A stretch of DNA of 64,000 bases from Agrobacterium rubi TR3 = NBRC 13261. GTDB taxonomy: Bacteria; Pseudomonadota; Alphaproteobacteria; Rhizobiales; Rhizobiaceae. The DNA lies in contig NZ_BBJU01000004.1 in the NCBI RefSeq assembly GCF_000739935.1, positions 62,001-126,000 on the forward strand. Direction: 5' to 3'. Numbering within the stretch: position 1 is the stretch's first letter; every line of letters begins with the position of its first letter. Under the pieces are notes generated by a model. That model saw nothing but the letters and a program-made list of their open reading frames with translations. It had not been told where the DNA came from and ran no database searches. Shown here piece by piece: positions 1-8,215 of the stretch. The translations under genes and the position numbers were made by a program.

Positions 1-581
1 TTTTCATCACGTTTCCGATCTCCTTCGTGCTGTCGCATATCATCGCCAAGCAGGTAAAATGTCTTTCCATTTCCCATGAGCGCTACAAACATCTCAGCCA
101 TACGGATGGTCTGACAGGTCTGCGGAACCGGGCGGGGCTGCATGCCGAGGCAAAGCATCTGGACGAGGACTATTGTCTAGCCTTCTTCGACATCGATCAC
201 TTCAAGTCGATTAATGACAATTACGGTCATGCTGCTGGAGATGCAGTGATATCCGGCATCGCACGGCGCATCGCTGAGGCCTTTCCGGCATCGTCGCTTT
301 TGAGTAGGCTCGGCGGTGAGGAGTTCGTGGTTGCAACGTCAAACATTCCGCTCGCCGATTTCTCTGCGTATTGCGAGGCTTGTCGACAGTCGGTTGAGGC
401 TCAGCCTTTTGTGGCCGAGAGCGTTTCCATCAATGTCACGATTTCGATTGGAATCTCGACGCCCAGAAATGATGAGGCGTTCGAGAACGTCATGCACCGT
501 GCCGATGTTGCGCTCTACAGGGCGAAACAATCTGGACGCAATCATGTTGTCGTAGACGACGAACAAAGTCTTGCCGGGTGA
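1..581 (+). CDS. GGDEF-domain diguanylate cyclase, 5'-truncated by the window
   Basis: C-terminal part of a protein whose reading frame stays open to base 3, so its true start lies outside the window. The visible start is hydrophobic and looks like the end of a membrane segment. It is followed by a short linker and a GGDEF domain. Counting from the first possible internal start (base 27), FFDIDHFKSIND is at about 53-64 and the active-site loop RLGGEEF at 94-100. GGEEF is a permitted catalytic variant, so synthesis of cyclic di-GMP from two GTP is expected. The inhibitory RxxD motif five residues before the loop is absent, which suggests no I-site product feedback. The input domain cannot be seen. 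It is followed by a bidirectional hairpin terminator. Confidence 0.9.
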   Translation, partial: FITFPISFVLSHIIAKQVKCLSISHERYKHLSHTDGLTGLRNRAGLHAEAKHLDEDYCLAFFDIDHFKSINDNYGHAAGDAVISGIARRIAEAFPASSLLSRLGGEEFVVATSNIPLADFSAYCEACRQSVEAQPFVAESVSINVTISIGISTPRNDEAFENVMHRADVALYRAKQSGRNHVVVDDEQSLAG

Positions 582-593
582 TCTCTACAAACG

Positions 594-624
594 AAAACAG
601 CCGGACGATTGATCCGGCTGTTTT
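594..624. terminator. Bidirectional intrinsic terminator
   Basis: A perfect 12-bp stem (594-605 with 613-624) around a 7-nt loop has A4 on one side and T4 on the other. It sits between the convergent GGDEF gene and the MFS transporter and can serve both strands. Confidence 0.85.
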
Positions 625-648
625 GATTTCAAAAGTGAAGATGACGGC

Positions 649-1953
649 TTACACTTCGTCTTTGCGCGACAGCATGATGCACAGCAGGGTGATCAGCGCG
701 GCAACGCAGAGGTAGTAGCCGACGTAGCCCATGCCGTAATTTACCTGCAGCCATGTGGCGATGTAGGGCGCCAGCGATGCGCCGAAGATGCCTGCCATGT
801 TGAAGGTGATGGACGAGCCCGTGTAGCGAACCGTCGTCGGGAAGGGGGCTGCGAGGGCCGTGCCGATGAGGCCGTAGGTCATGCCCATCAATGCCATGGC
901 GAGTGCTGCGAAGAGGAAGATCGAGCCTTCACCGCCGGTCATCAGGCCGGGCAGCAGGAACGAGAAGGCACCGATCAGCACGGTCGTGGCAATCAGGACT
1001 TCGCGACGGCCGAAGCGTTCGGCCAGCTTTCCGGCGATGGGAATGAAGATGCCGAAGACGACCGAGCTGACGAGCTGAACTTCCAGTGCGTCGAGGAACG
1101 GAATTTTCAGAACCTTGACGTTGTAGGACAGCAGATAGGCCGTGCCGATGTAGAATAGCACGAAGGTTGCCAGCGCCACGAAGGTGCCGAGCAACAGGCT
1201 GCGCTTGTGATGGCGGAAGAGTTCGGCAACGGGTACGGCGACGCGCTCTTCCTTGTCGATAGCCTTCTGGAAGGCAGGCGTTTCCGTGATCGACAGACGC
1301 ACCCACAGACCTACGGCGATGAGGATGATCGACGCGACGAAGGGAATGCGCCAGCCCCAGCTGAGCAAGGCTTCCTGCGACATCAGGTGAAGCAGCAGCC
1401 AGAAGACGCCGGAGGAAAGGAAGAGGCCGAGTGGAGCGCCGAGCTGCGGGAACATGCCGTACCAGCTGCGCTTGCCGGGAGGGGCGTTTTCCGTTGCCAG
1501 AAGCACGGCGCCACCCCATTCACCACCAAGGCCAAAGCCCTGACCGAAACGGCACAGCGCCAGAAGCAGCGGCGCCAGAACGCCAGCTGTTTCATAGGAT
1601 GGCAACAGACCGATGATGACGGTTGAAACACCCATGGTCAGAAGTGCAGCGACGAGCGTCGTCTTGCGGCCCACGCGGTCGCCATAATGGCCGAAGACCA
1701 CGGCACCCAGCGGACGGGCGAAGAAAGCGATGGAGAAGGTGGCGAAAGACGCCAGAAGCGCCGTCATCGGGTCGTTGTTGGGGAAGAACAACGTCGGGAA
1801 CACGAGCACTGCTGCGGTCGCATAAACGTAGAAGTCGAAGAACTCGATGGTCGTGCCGACCACGCTGGCAGTAAGAACTCGTGCAGGCGAATTTGTCTTT
1901 ACATCGTTCGGATTTGCAGCGGTCGGCGATACTCTGGATATCGCGTCGGACAT
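649..1953 (-). CDS. MFS transporter, metabolite:H+ symporter (MHS) family
   Basis: 434-residue major facilitator with about 12 membrane segments, the usual size for the MHS family (ProP, KgtP, ShiA and relatives), which import small organic acids or osmolytes with protons. The first helix carries the typical GTTIEFFDFYVYATA (about residues 33-47). The loop after helix 2 has GHYGDRVGRKTT (about 88-99), the family signature, and a second copy, AERFGRRE, lies in the second half. Substrate cannot be assigned. The gene stands alone. A palindrome resembling a LacI-family operator core lies about 70 bases upstream of the start (2021-2034). Its position between a GGDEF gene and ddl is unusual for the division cluster. 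Confidence 0.9.
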   Translation of the reverse strand: MSDAISRVSPTAANPNDVKTNSPARVLTASVVGTTIEFFDFYVYATAAVLVFPTLFFPNNDPMTALLASFATFSIAFFARPLGAVVFGHYGDRVGRKTTLVAALLTMGVSTVIIGLLPSYETAGVLAPLLLALCRFGQGFGLGGEWGGAVLLATENAPPGKRSWYGMFPQLGAPLGLFLSSGVFWLLLHLMSQEALLSWGWRIPFVASIILIAVGLWVRLSITETPAFQKAIDKEERVAVPVAELFRHHKRSLLLGTFVALATFVLFYIGTAYLLSYNVKVLKIPFLDALEVQLVSSVVFGIFIPIAGKLAERFGRREVLIATTVLIGAFSFLLPGLMTGGEGSIFLFAALAMALMGMTYGLIGTALAAPFPTTVRYTGSSITFNMAGIFGASLAPYIATWLQVNYGMGYVGYYLCVAALITLLCIMLSRKDEV

Positions 1954-2020
1954 TATATTCGTTCCATTGTTAAGTAAGACTTATGACCCTTTACCGGGCT
2001 AAGGTTGCGTTAAAGCAATT

Positions 2021-2034
2021 TTCAAACGTTTGGA
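2021..2034. promoter_or_regulatory. LacI/PurR-like operator palindrome (putative)
   Basis: CAAACGTTTG is a perfect 10-bp palindrome with the central AAACGTTT core typical of LacI/GalR-family operators. It lies about 70 bases upstream of the MFS transporter start, where an operator would be expected. No LacI-family gene is in the window, so the link is inferred from sequence alone. Confidence 0.35.
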
Positions 2035-2172
2035 ACGGTTAAAGCGCAATATCTTGGAAAAAACTTATGTACGGGCGACGTTATAGGAATAGGGCGGTGC
2101 TTTGACGGTCGAATTGAGCAGGTTGCGTGATCAGCCTTGGCGTTGCGAAATTTCCCGCATTCCAGCAGACGT

Positions 2173-2213
2173 GAGGTAAGCGCGCTTTGGTCAGACCGCG
2201 ACACGCTTACCTC
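2173..2213. repeat. Perfect 10-bp inverted repeat with nested palindrome
   Basis: GAGGTAAGCG (2173-2182) is repeated inverted as CGCTTACCTC (2204-2213). The 21-nt loop contains its own palindrome GGTCAGACC (2189-2197). There is no T-run on either side, so it is not a standard terminator. It lies about 50 bases past the end of the small peptide gene and may stabilise or process that transcript's 3' end. Confidence 0.6.
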
Positions 2214-2264
2214 GTTATTGAGGGATGCCCTTATCGTTCAACGGTGTCCCGCTGAGCGAGTGAA

Positions 2265-2393
2265 TTATCCCGGATGACCGCCCGAGCAGCTCTTCGTGAT
2301 GGGATTGCAGACGTTGGCAAACGAGTTGGTTGCCATGAGATTTGGCGCAGAAAGCAGCGCAATCAGCAGGGTACAAGCAGACATAATCTTCAT
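2265..2393 (-). CDS. Small secreted peptide, 42 residues, function unknown
   Basis: A 42-codon frame starting ATG at 2393, preceded by AAAGGTG seven bases upstream (a good ribosome binding site). Residues 1-21 form a textbook signal peptide: MKIM, then a hydrophobic stretch CTLLIALLSAP, ending NLMA. The predicted mature part is about 21 residues, with a cysteine pair in VCNPITKSCSGGHPG. A strong promoter and an operator-like palindrome lie directly upstream, which makes a chance frame unlikely. I do not recognise the family. It could be a periplasmic or secreted peptide. The C-terminal cysteines may form a disulfide or bind metal, which is inference. Confidence 0.6.
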   Translation of the reverse strand: MKIMSACTLLIALLSAPNLMATNSFANVCNPITKSCSGGHPG

Positions 2394-2443
2394 GATAAAA
2401 CACCTTTGAAAATGTGTGAAAAAATAAACTTATTACTTTAGGT

Positions 2444-2458
2444 TGCCTTAATAAGGCA
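2444..2458. promoter_or_regulatory. Operator-like palindrome at the predicted start of the small peptide transcript
   Basis: TGCCTTA-A-TAAGGCA is a perfect 7+7 palindrome with one central base. It begins about five bases downstream of the -10 box of the minus-strand promoter, so it covers the predicted transcription start. That is where a repressor would block initiation. The regulator is unknown. Confidence 0.5.
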
Positions 2459-2463
2459 TAGCA

Positions 2464-2493
2464 ATCATAAGTTAACTGATGTTTGCCTGTCAA
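2464..2493 (-). promoter_or_regulatory. Sigma70-type promoter of the small peptide gene
   Basis: On the minus strand TTGACA (2488-2493, 6/6 match) is followed after 18 bases by TATGAT (2464-2469, 5/6 match). The predicted start near 2457 gives a 5' untranslated region of about 64 bases before the ATG at 2393. It is among the best promoter matches I noticed. Confidence 0.65.
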
Positions 2494-2817
2494 GTTGCGG
2501 TTGCACGATTTTCATTTGGGTTCGATGAGAGCCGTTGCACTGCTCCACGCTTGTGTCATTTGAGGACGAAGTCGCTACCGCATGGAGCCAGCCGCATAGC
2601 TGCAACACACGGAAGATGGCTGGGGAAAAGCGGTGAATCTTAACGAATCGAACTTGCTTTCCAGGCCGATGCCGGAAGCACGCGCAACGATTTTATTTCA
2701 TCCCGTTGAAATTCTGAATCTTGCATTGGCTGCAACTCTCTGATTCCAAGGAAGGAATCCGTGCCTTCAGTGATTCTTTAACAAAAATCATGTCGTCGGC
2801 GCATTCGGTTAACGAAA

Positions 2818-2833
2818 GTAAACACTTCATTAA
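2818..2833. promoter_or_regulatory. Putative CtrA box upstream of ddl-ftsQA
   Basis: GTAAA-N7-TTAA matches the CtrA full site TTAA-N7-TTAAC (read on the opposite strand) at 8 of 9 defined positions. Further TTAAC words lie nearby at about 2779 and 2809. CtrA is the cell-cycle regulator of division genes in Caulobacter and rhizobia. The site is about 105 bases before the ddl start. Confidence 0.35.
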
Positions 2834-2937
2834 CCTTAATGGCGCTTAGTGATTGGCAACGGAGCGGACGAGAGAATCGCAGAACCGATTGATGTTCGGC
2901 TGATCTCGTTCAGGTGATTTTGGTGTCAGAGGTTGTC

Positions 2938-3864
2938 ATGAGCGGCAAACACGTAGCTGTTCTTTTGGGTGGGTTTTCTTCAGAGCGGCCAGTCAGCCTC
3001 TCGTCGGGAGAGGCTTGCGCATCGGCTCTGGAAGGCGAGGGCTTTCAGGTGACACGTGTAGACGTGGACCGGAATGTTGCCGCGACGCTTTCTGCGCTGC
3101 GCCCTGATGTCGTGTTCAATGCGCTTCACGGTCCCTATGGCGAAGACGGCACCATTCAGGGCATTCTCGAATATCTTCAAATTCCCTACACGCATTCGGG
3201 CGTCGCGGCATCTTCGCTTGCGATGAACAAGTCCCAGTCCAAGAAGATAGCGGCTGCGGCCGGTATTCCTGTGGCCATCGAGAAAGTTCTCAACCGTTTC
3301 GATATCGGCAACGAGCATCCGCTTGCACCGCCTTACGTGGTCAAGCCGGTCAGCGAAGGTTCGAGCTTCGGCGTTGTGATGGTCAAGGAAGACCAGTCGC
3401 ATCCACCGCAAATCCTGGGATCGAGCGAATGGCGTTACGGCGATTCCGTAATGGTCGAGCGCTACATCCATGGTCGCGAGTTCACCTGCGGGGTCATGAA
3501 CGGTGAGGCTATGGCCGTGACCGAAGTGATACCGTTGGGTCACGGATTTTACGATTACGACGCGAAATACGCAAAAGGTGGCTCAAAGCATGTCATTCCT
3601 GCGGAAATTTCACCAAAAATTTACCAAAAAATCCAATCATTGGCGGTCATGGCGCATCAGGTGATTGGCTGCCGTGGCGTAAGCCGTTCGGACTTCCGCT
3701 ACGACGACCGTTTCTCAGAAGAAGGCGAATTGATCTGGCTTGAGATAAACACTCAGCCGGGCATGACGCCGACCTCCCTCGTGCCCGAAATGGCAGCTTA
3801 TGCAGGACAATCCTTTGGTGAGTTTGTCCGCTGGATGGTGGAGGACGCTTCGTGTTCGCGATAA
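2938..3864 (+). CDS. ddl: D-alanine--D-alanine ligase
   Basis: ATP-grasp ligase that makes D-Ala-D-Ala for the peptidoglycan precursor in the cytoplasm. The start is set at ATG 2938 because AGAGG lies six bases before it and the 309-residue product matches family length. A GTG at 2914 would only add eight non-conserved residues. Motifs: [10 protein letters not shown] near the N terminus, [10 protein letters not shown], the ATP-grasp stretch [13 protein letters not shown], and the metal-binding [14 protein letters not shown] near the end. It is the first gene of ddl-ftsQ-ftsA-ftsZ, and its 3' end overlaps ftsQ by 13 bases. The usual upstream neighbours murB and murC are not here. Confidence 0.95.
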   Translation: MSGKHVAVLLGGFSSERPVSLSSGEACASALEGEGFQVTRVDVDRNVAATLSALRPDVVFNALHGPYGEDGTIQGILEYLQIPYTHSGVAASSLAMNKSQSKKIAAAAGIPVAIEKVLNRFDIGNEHPLAPPYVVKPVSEGSSFGVVMVKEDQSHPPQILGSSEWRYGDSVMVERYIHGREFTCGVMNGEAMAVTEVIPLGHGFYDYDAKYAKGGSKHVIPAEISPKIYQKIQSLAVMAHQVIGCRGVSRSDFRYDDRFSEEGELIWLEINTQPGMTPTSLVPEMAAYAGQSFGEFVRWMVEDASCSR

Positions 3865-4781
3865 CAGGCAAAAAGTCGTCAGTTAAAAAGCGCGAACAAT
3901 CCGCTTCGGCATCTGTCGATGAGCGGATGGTGTTGCCGCGCCCGCTGCGCAAGGTGTTCCGCTTCGGCGTTTCGCTGGCGACGGGACGTGTCCATATTCC
4001 CGCGCATACCGGCACACTGGCAACGGCTGCATTCTTTTCATGCGTCGGTCTCTACGGCATGTCGCTCGGCGGTCACACGAATGTGGTGACGCAGGCAACG
4101 ACATCGGCTGCGGGCTTTGCAATCGAAGACGTAAAGGTCTCCGGCAATATTCAGACGTCGGAAATCGATGTGTTCCAGCTTCTGGGTCTCGATGGTGCAA
4201 CCTCGCTGATCGCGCTCGATGTGAATGCTGCGCGCAAGAAGCTGACGGAACTGCCTTGGGTCGAAGATGTGGATGTTCGCAAGATTTATCCCAAGACCAT
4301 CGAAGTGCGCCTCAAGGAGCGTGAAGCCTTCGGCATCTGGCAGCATGGCACGGAGCTTTCGCTGATCGAAAAGAGCGGCAGCGTCATCGCGCCGTTGCGT
4401 GACAATAAATATGCCGGTCTGCCGCTGTTCGTCGGACGTGATGCCGAAACGGGTGCTGCTGGCTTCGTTGATGAACTCGCTGACTGGCCAGAGATTCGCA
4501 ACCGCGTGCGGGCCTATGTTCGCGTTGCTGGCCGTCGCTGGGATCTGCATCTAGATAATGGCATCGTCGTCAAGCTGCCGGAAGAAAACGTGCCCAAGGC
4601 GCTGCAACTGCTGTCGCGCATGGACATGGAAGACAAGGTTCTGTCGCGTGATGTGGCTGCTGTCGATCTGCGTCTTTCGGACCGCACGACCGTGCAGCTG
4701 ACCGAAGGTGCAGCCGAGCGTCGCCAGAAGGCTGTCGAAGCACGCACCAAAGCGATCAAGTTGGCGGAGAAGAACACATGA
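3852..4781 (+). CDS. ftsQ: Cell division protein FtsQ
   Basis: 309-residue single-pass membrane protein that links cytoplasmic and periplasmic parts of the divisome. A basic cytoplasmic segment (about 1-50) is followed by a membrane helix (about 54-74) and a POTRA domain (about 90-160; [12 protein letters not shown], then [14 protein letters not shown] and [12 protein letters not shown]). An FtsQ beta domain with [16 protein letters not shown] sequence follows (here [12 protein letters not shown]). The GTG start at 3852 lies within ddl, which fits translational coupling. The stop overlaps the ftsA start as ATGA. Confidence 0.95.
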   Translation: MFAITGKKSSVKKREQSASASVDERMVLPRPLRKVFRFGVSLATGRVHIPAHTGTLATAAFFSCVGLYGMSLGGHTNVVTQATTSAAGFAIEDVKVSGNIQTSEIDVFQLLGLDGATSLIALDVNAARKKLTELPWVEDVDVRKIYPKTIEVRLKEREAFGIWQHGTELSLIEKSGSVIAPLRDNKYAGLPLFVGRDAETGAAGFVDELADWPEIRNRVRAYVRVAGRRWDLHLDNGIVVKLPEENVPKALQLLSRMDMEDKVLSRDVAAVDLRLSDRTTVQLTEGAAERRQKAVEARTKAIKLAEKNT

Positions 4782-6109
4782 GCTTTTTTGGTTCTTCCCA
4801 CTTCGGTCTCCCGCGGTTGAAGCCTTTGTCGTCCAAGCGCAGCCATGTGGTTTCGGTTCTCGATATCGGTTCCACCAAGGTCGTTTGCATGATCGGTCGT
4901 CTCACACCGCGTGAGGAAACCGAAGTGCTGCCGGGTCGTACCCACAAGGTCGAAGTCATCGGCATCGGTCACCAGCGTTCGCGCGGCGTCAAATCCGGCG
5001 TCATTGCCGATCTGGATGCGCTGGAAGGCGTCATTCGTCTGGCCGTGGATGCAGCCGAGCGCATGGCAGGTCTCACCGTCGATAGCCTGATCGTCAATGT
5101 TTCCGCAGGCCGCATCGCCAGCGACATTTACACCGCCAGCATCGATCTGGGCGGCCAGGAAGTCGAATCGGGCGATCTGCGCAAGGTTCTGATTGCCGCC
5201 AGCCAGCAGTCTCTGCGCCAGGATCGCGCCATTCTGCACTCGCTGCCAACCGGCTACTCGCTGGATGGAGAGCGCGGCATTCGCGATCCACTGTCGATGT
5301 ATGGCGATATGCTGGGCGTGGACATGCATGTGGTGACGGCCGAGCGCACTGCGCTGAAGAACCTGGAACTGTGCATCAACCGCGCTCACCTGTCGGTCGA
5401 AGGCATCGTTGCGACACCTTATGCCAGCGGCCTCGCAGCTCTGGTGGACGATGAAGTCGAGCTTGGTTGTGCGGCCATCGACATGGGCGGCGGCACGACG
5501 ACGATTTCGGTTTTTGCCGAGGGCCGTCTGGTTCACACCGATGCCATCGGTCTTGGCGGACACCACGTCACCACCGATCTGGCGCGTGGCCTTTCGACCC
5601 GTATCGAAGATGCCGAGCGCCTGAAGGTCGTTCACGGTTCGGCACTGGCCAACGGTTCCGACGACCGCGACATGATTGCCGTTCCGCCGATTGGCGAGGA
5701 CGACCGCGACCAGCCTTCGCAGGTGTCGCGTGCTCTCGTCAGCCGCATTGTTCGGGCTCGCATCGAAGAGACATTGGAATTGATCCGCGACCGCATCCAG
5801 AAATCGGGCTTTTCCCCGATCGTCGGCAAGCGCGTGGTTCTGACCGGAGGTGCCAGTCAGTTGACCGGCCTGCCGGAAACGGCGCGGCGCATTCTTGCCC
5901 GCAACGTTCGCATCGGCCGCCCCATGGGCGTGTCCGGCCTGCCGGTCGCGGCCAAAGGCCCGGCCTTTTCCACAGCCTGCGGGCTGATGATTTATCCGCA
6001 GATCGCGGACATCGAAATCCATGCGGCGCAGAACGGAATGTTCTCGCCGTTCGGAACAGGTAGTGGCCGGATAGCCCGCGTAGGGCAATGGCTGAAGGAA
6101 AGTTTCTGA
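4778..6109 (+). CDS. ftsA: Cell division protein FtsA
   Basis: 443-residue actin-fold ATPase that anchors FtsZ to the membrane. Phosphate-1 motif SVLDIGSTKVVCMIG is near residues 25-39. The SHS2 (1C) region and phosphate-2 DMGGGTTTISVF follow, and the adenosine motif VLTGGASQLTGLPE lies near residue 355. The last residues GRIARVGQWLKESF form the amphipathic membrane-targeting helix. It is coupled to ftsQ by a 4-base ATGA overlap. The 91-base gap to ftsZ has an inverted GCCC-ATC-GGGC near its start (about 6119-6128) but no T-run, so readthrough is likely. Confidence 0.96.
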   Translation: MSFFGSSHFGLPRLKPLSSKRSHVVSVLDIGSTKVVCMIGRLTPREETEVLPGRTHKVEVIGIGHQRSRGVKSGVIADLDALEGVIRLAVDAAERMAGLTVDSLIVNVSAGRIASDIYTASIDLGGQEVESGDLRKVLIAASQQSLRQDRAILHSLPTGYSLDGERGIRDPLSMYGDMLGVDMHVVTAERTALKNLELCINRAHLSVEGIVATPYASGLAALVDDEVELGCAAIDMGGGTTTISVFAEGRLVHTDAIGLGGHHVTTDLARGLSTRIEDAERLKVVHGSALANGSDDRDMIAVPPIGEDDRDQPSQVSRALVSRIVRARIEETLELIRDRIQKSGFSPIVGKRVVLTGGASQLTGLPETARRILARNVRIGRPMGVSGLPVAAKGPAFSTACGLMIYPQIADIEIHAAQNGMFSPFGTGSGRIARVGQWLKESF

Positions 6110-6200
6110 CCTCTGTCTGCCCATCGGGCAGGGGACTGAGTGACGTTTATTAAGAATTGGCCTGCGGGGCGATGCGGCCAGAGAAAGAAGGAATGTTAAA

Positions 6201-7949
6201 ATGACGATACAGCTGCAAAAGCCGGATATCACCGAGCTGAAGCCACGCATCACCGTTTTCGGCGTTGGCGGTGGCGGCGGTAACGCTGTGAACAACATGA
6301 TCACGGCTGGCCTCCAGGGCGTCGACTTCGTCGTCGCCAACACGGATGCACAGGCACTGACGATGACGAAGGCCGACCGGGTTATCCAGCTCGGCGTCAA
6401 CGTTACCGAAGGTCTGGGCGCGGGTTCGCAGCCGGAAGTCGGCCGCGCTGCTGCCGAAGAGTGCATCGATGAAATCATCGACCACCTGAACGGCACGCAC
6501 ATGTGCTTCGTCACTGCCGGCATGGGCGGTGGTACCGGTACCGGTGCTGCTCCCGTCGTCGCACAGGCTGCCCGCAACAAAGGCATTCTGACGGTTGGCG
6601 TCGTGACCAAGCCTTTCCACTTCGAAGGCGGTCGCCGCATGCGTCTGGCCGAACAGGGCATCGAGGAACTGCAGAAGTCCGTCGATACGCTGATCGTCAT
6701 TCCAAACCAGAACCTGTTCCGTATTGCCAACGACAAAACCACGTTTGCCGACGCATTTGCGATGGCTGACCAGGTTCTCTACTCCGGCGTTGCCTGCATT
6801 ACCGACCTGATGGTGAAGGAAGGTCTTATCAACCTCGACTTCGCCGACGTTCGCTCCGTGATGCGCGAAATGGGCCGTGCGATGATGGGTACCGGCGAGG
6901 CTTCCGGCCAGGGCCGTGCCATGCAGGCTGCGGAAGCGGCGATTGCCAACCCGCTGCTCGACGAAACATCGATGAAGGGTGCACAGGGCCTCCTGATCTC
7001 CATCACCGGTGGTCGCGACATGACCCTGTTCGAAGTCGACGAAGCCGCGACCCGTATTCGCGAAGAAGTCGATCCGGACGCTAACATCATCCTCGGCGCG
7101 ACATTCGACGAAGCTCTGGAAGGCCTCATCCGCGTATCCGTCGTTGCCACAGGCATCGACCGCGTTCCTGGCCAGATGGAACGCAACGCTGAAGAGCTTC
7201 GCCAGGCTGCTGCTGCAAAGCCGCTTATTCGTCCTTCCGCGGCCGTTGCTTCTGCTCCGGCCGCAGTGCAGCCTGCCCCAGTCATGCAGGCACCAAAGAC
7301 GACCGTAGACCCTATTGCCCAGACCATTCGCGACGCCGACATGGAACGGGAAATGGCACTGGCAGCTGCTGAACAGCGGCTTCGTCAGGCCCAGGCAGAA
7401 GCCGAATTCCGGCCTCAGAGCAAGCTGTTCGCAGCTGCTCCAGCGGAAGCACCGGTTGCTGCTCGCCCCGCAGCACCGGTGCCCACCGCACCTGCGCCTG
7501 CCTACCATGCTCCAGAACAGGTGGCAGCACCTGCTCCTCGCATGCAGGCTCCGGCTCCGGTCTATCATGAGCCCGCTCCAGTCGCCCGCGCGCCTGAGCC
7601 GGTCCGCATGCCAAAGGTCGAGGATTTCCCACCGGTTGTTAAGGCCGAGATGGATCACCGCGCCCACCCGGCCTCTGCCGTTCCGGAAGAGCGTGGCCCA
7701 ATGGGTCTTCTGAAGCGCATAACCAATTCGCTGGGTCGCCGCGAAGAGGAAGAAACCGTTCCGTCCGAGATGATGGATGCGCCAAGCCTGGCCACTCAGC
7801 AGCGTCGTCCGCTGTCTCAGGAAGCCAGCCTCTACGCACCGCGTCGCGGCAATCTGGACGATCACGGCCGTCAGACACCGTCGTCTGCCAGCCAGCACGA
7901 TGACGATCAGCTCGAGATTCCGGCGTTCCTTCGCCGCCAGTCGAACTGA
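6201..7949 (+). CDS. ftsZ: Cell division protein FtsZ, long-linker form
   Basis: 582-residue tubulin homologue that forms the Z ring. The GTPase core spans about 14-320: [10 protein letters not shown] at 21-30 and tubulin signature GGGTGTG at 109-115. It is far longer than the roughly 380 residues of enterobacterial FtsZ because of an Ala/Pro/Gln-rich linker of about 220 residues (roughly 330-560), which is characteristic of alphaproteobacteria. The conserved C-terminal peptide ([12 protein letters not shown]) that binds FtsA is intact. A strong terminator follows immediately, closing the ddl-ftsZ unit. Confidence 0.97.
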   Translation: MTIQLQKPDITELKPRITVFGVGGGGGNAVNNMITAGLQGVDFVVANTDAQALTMTKADRVIQLGVNVTEGLGAGSQPEVGRAAAEECIDEIIDHLNGTHMCFVTAGMGGGTGTGAAPVVAQAARNKGILTVGVVTKPFHFEGGRRMRLAEQGIEELQKSVDTLIVIPNQNLFRIANDKTTFADAFAMADQVLYSGVACITDLMVKEGLINLDFADVRSVMREMGRAMMGTGEASGQGRAMQAAEAAIANPLLDETSMKGAQGLLISITGGRDMTLFEVDEAATRIREEVDPDANIILGATFDEALEGLIRVSVVATGIDRVPGQMERNAEELRQAAAAKPLIRPSAAVASAPAAVQPAPVMQAPKTTVDPIAQTIRDADMEREMALAAAEQRLRQAQAEAEFRPQSKLFAAAPAEAPVAARPAAPVPTAPAPAYHAPEQVAAPAPRMQAPAPVYHEPAPVARAPEPVRMPKVEDFPPVVKAEMDHRAHPASAVPEERGPMGLLKRITNSLGRREEEETVPSEMMDAPSLATQQRRPLSQEASLYAPRRGNLDDHGRQTPSSASQHDDDQLEIPAFLRRQSN

Positions 7950-7971
7950 TCCTCGTGATTCTGCATTCAAC

Positions 7972-8009
7972 CGATACCCGGGCTCGAAAGGCCCGGGTAT
8001 CGTTGTTTT
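7972..8009 (+). terminator. Intrinsic terminator after ftsZ
   Basis: Perfect 12-bp GC-rich stem (7972-7983 with 7991-8002), 7-nt loop, followed by GTTGTTTT. It starts 23 bases after the ftsZ stop. Confidence 0.9.
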
Positions 8010-8215
8010 AAAGCCATGGAGAATGGTGCCCGTTCGCCAGCATTTTCAATGCGTTGAGTCTGTTACAAAAGGAAATCAACAGTGATTTGAGATAGCGCGG
8101 CACTGGGTTTAAGTATGGCCATGAGACGAGGACATAAAGCGACGTTTATTTGCCTCGGTTGAATTCGGATCGTGTCTGTGTCAAAGGCAGATCCACACGT
8201 AAAGGCTTGAATAGC

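Larger units (their letters stand above)
1954..2264. other. Intergenic region with palindromes
   Basis: No supported gene. It contains the palindrome CAAACGTTTG (2023-2032) and a perfect 10-bp inverted repeat at 2173-2213, both listed separately. A 60-codon open frame on the minus strand (2022-2204) has no ribosome binding site and no protein-like character. Confidence 0.6.
2394..2937. other. AT-rich intergenic region between the small peptide gene and ddl
   Basis: About 540 bases without a supported gene. The left part holds the promoter and palindrome of the minus-strand peptide gene. The right part (about 2775-2840) is rich in TTAAC words and contains a CtrA-like box. No tRNA, IS end or terminator is visible. 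Confidence 0.6.

Noticed and set aside
2215-2493. 92-codon minus-strand frame overlapping the small peptide gene
   Set aside because: Different frame from the peptide; lacks a ribosome binding site and would begin inside the promoter -35 box.
4514-6742. 742-codon minus-strand frame across ftsQ, ftsA and ftsZ
   Set aside because: Spans three real genes on the other strand. Composition bias of high-GC DNA explains its length.
6150-7970. 606-codon minus-strand frame opposite ftsZ
   Set aside because: Same reason; the plus strand encodes a full FtsZ.
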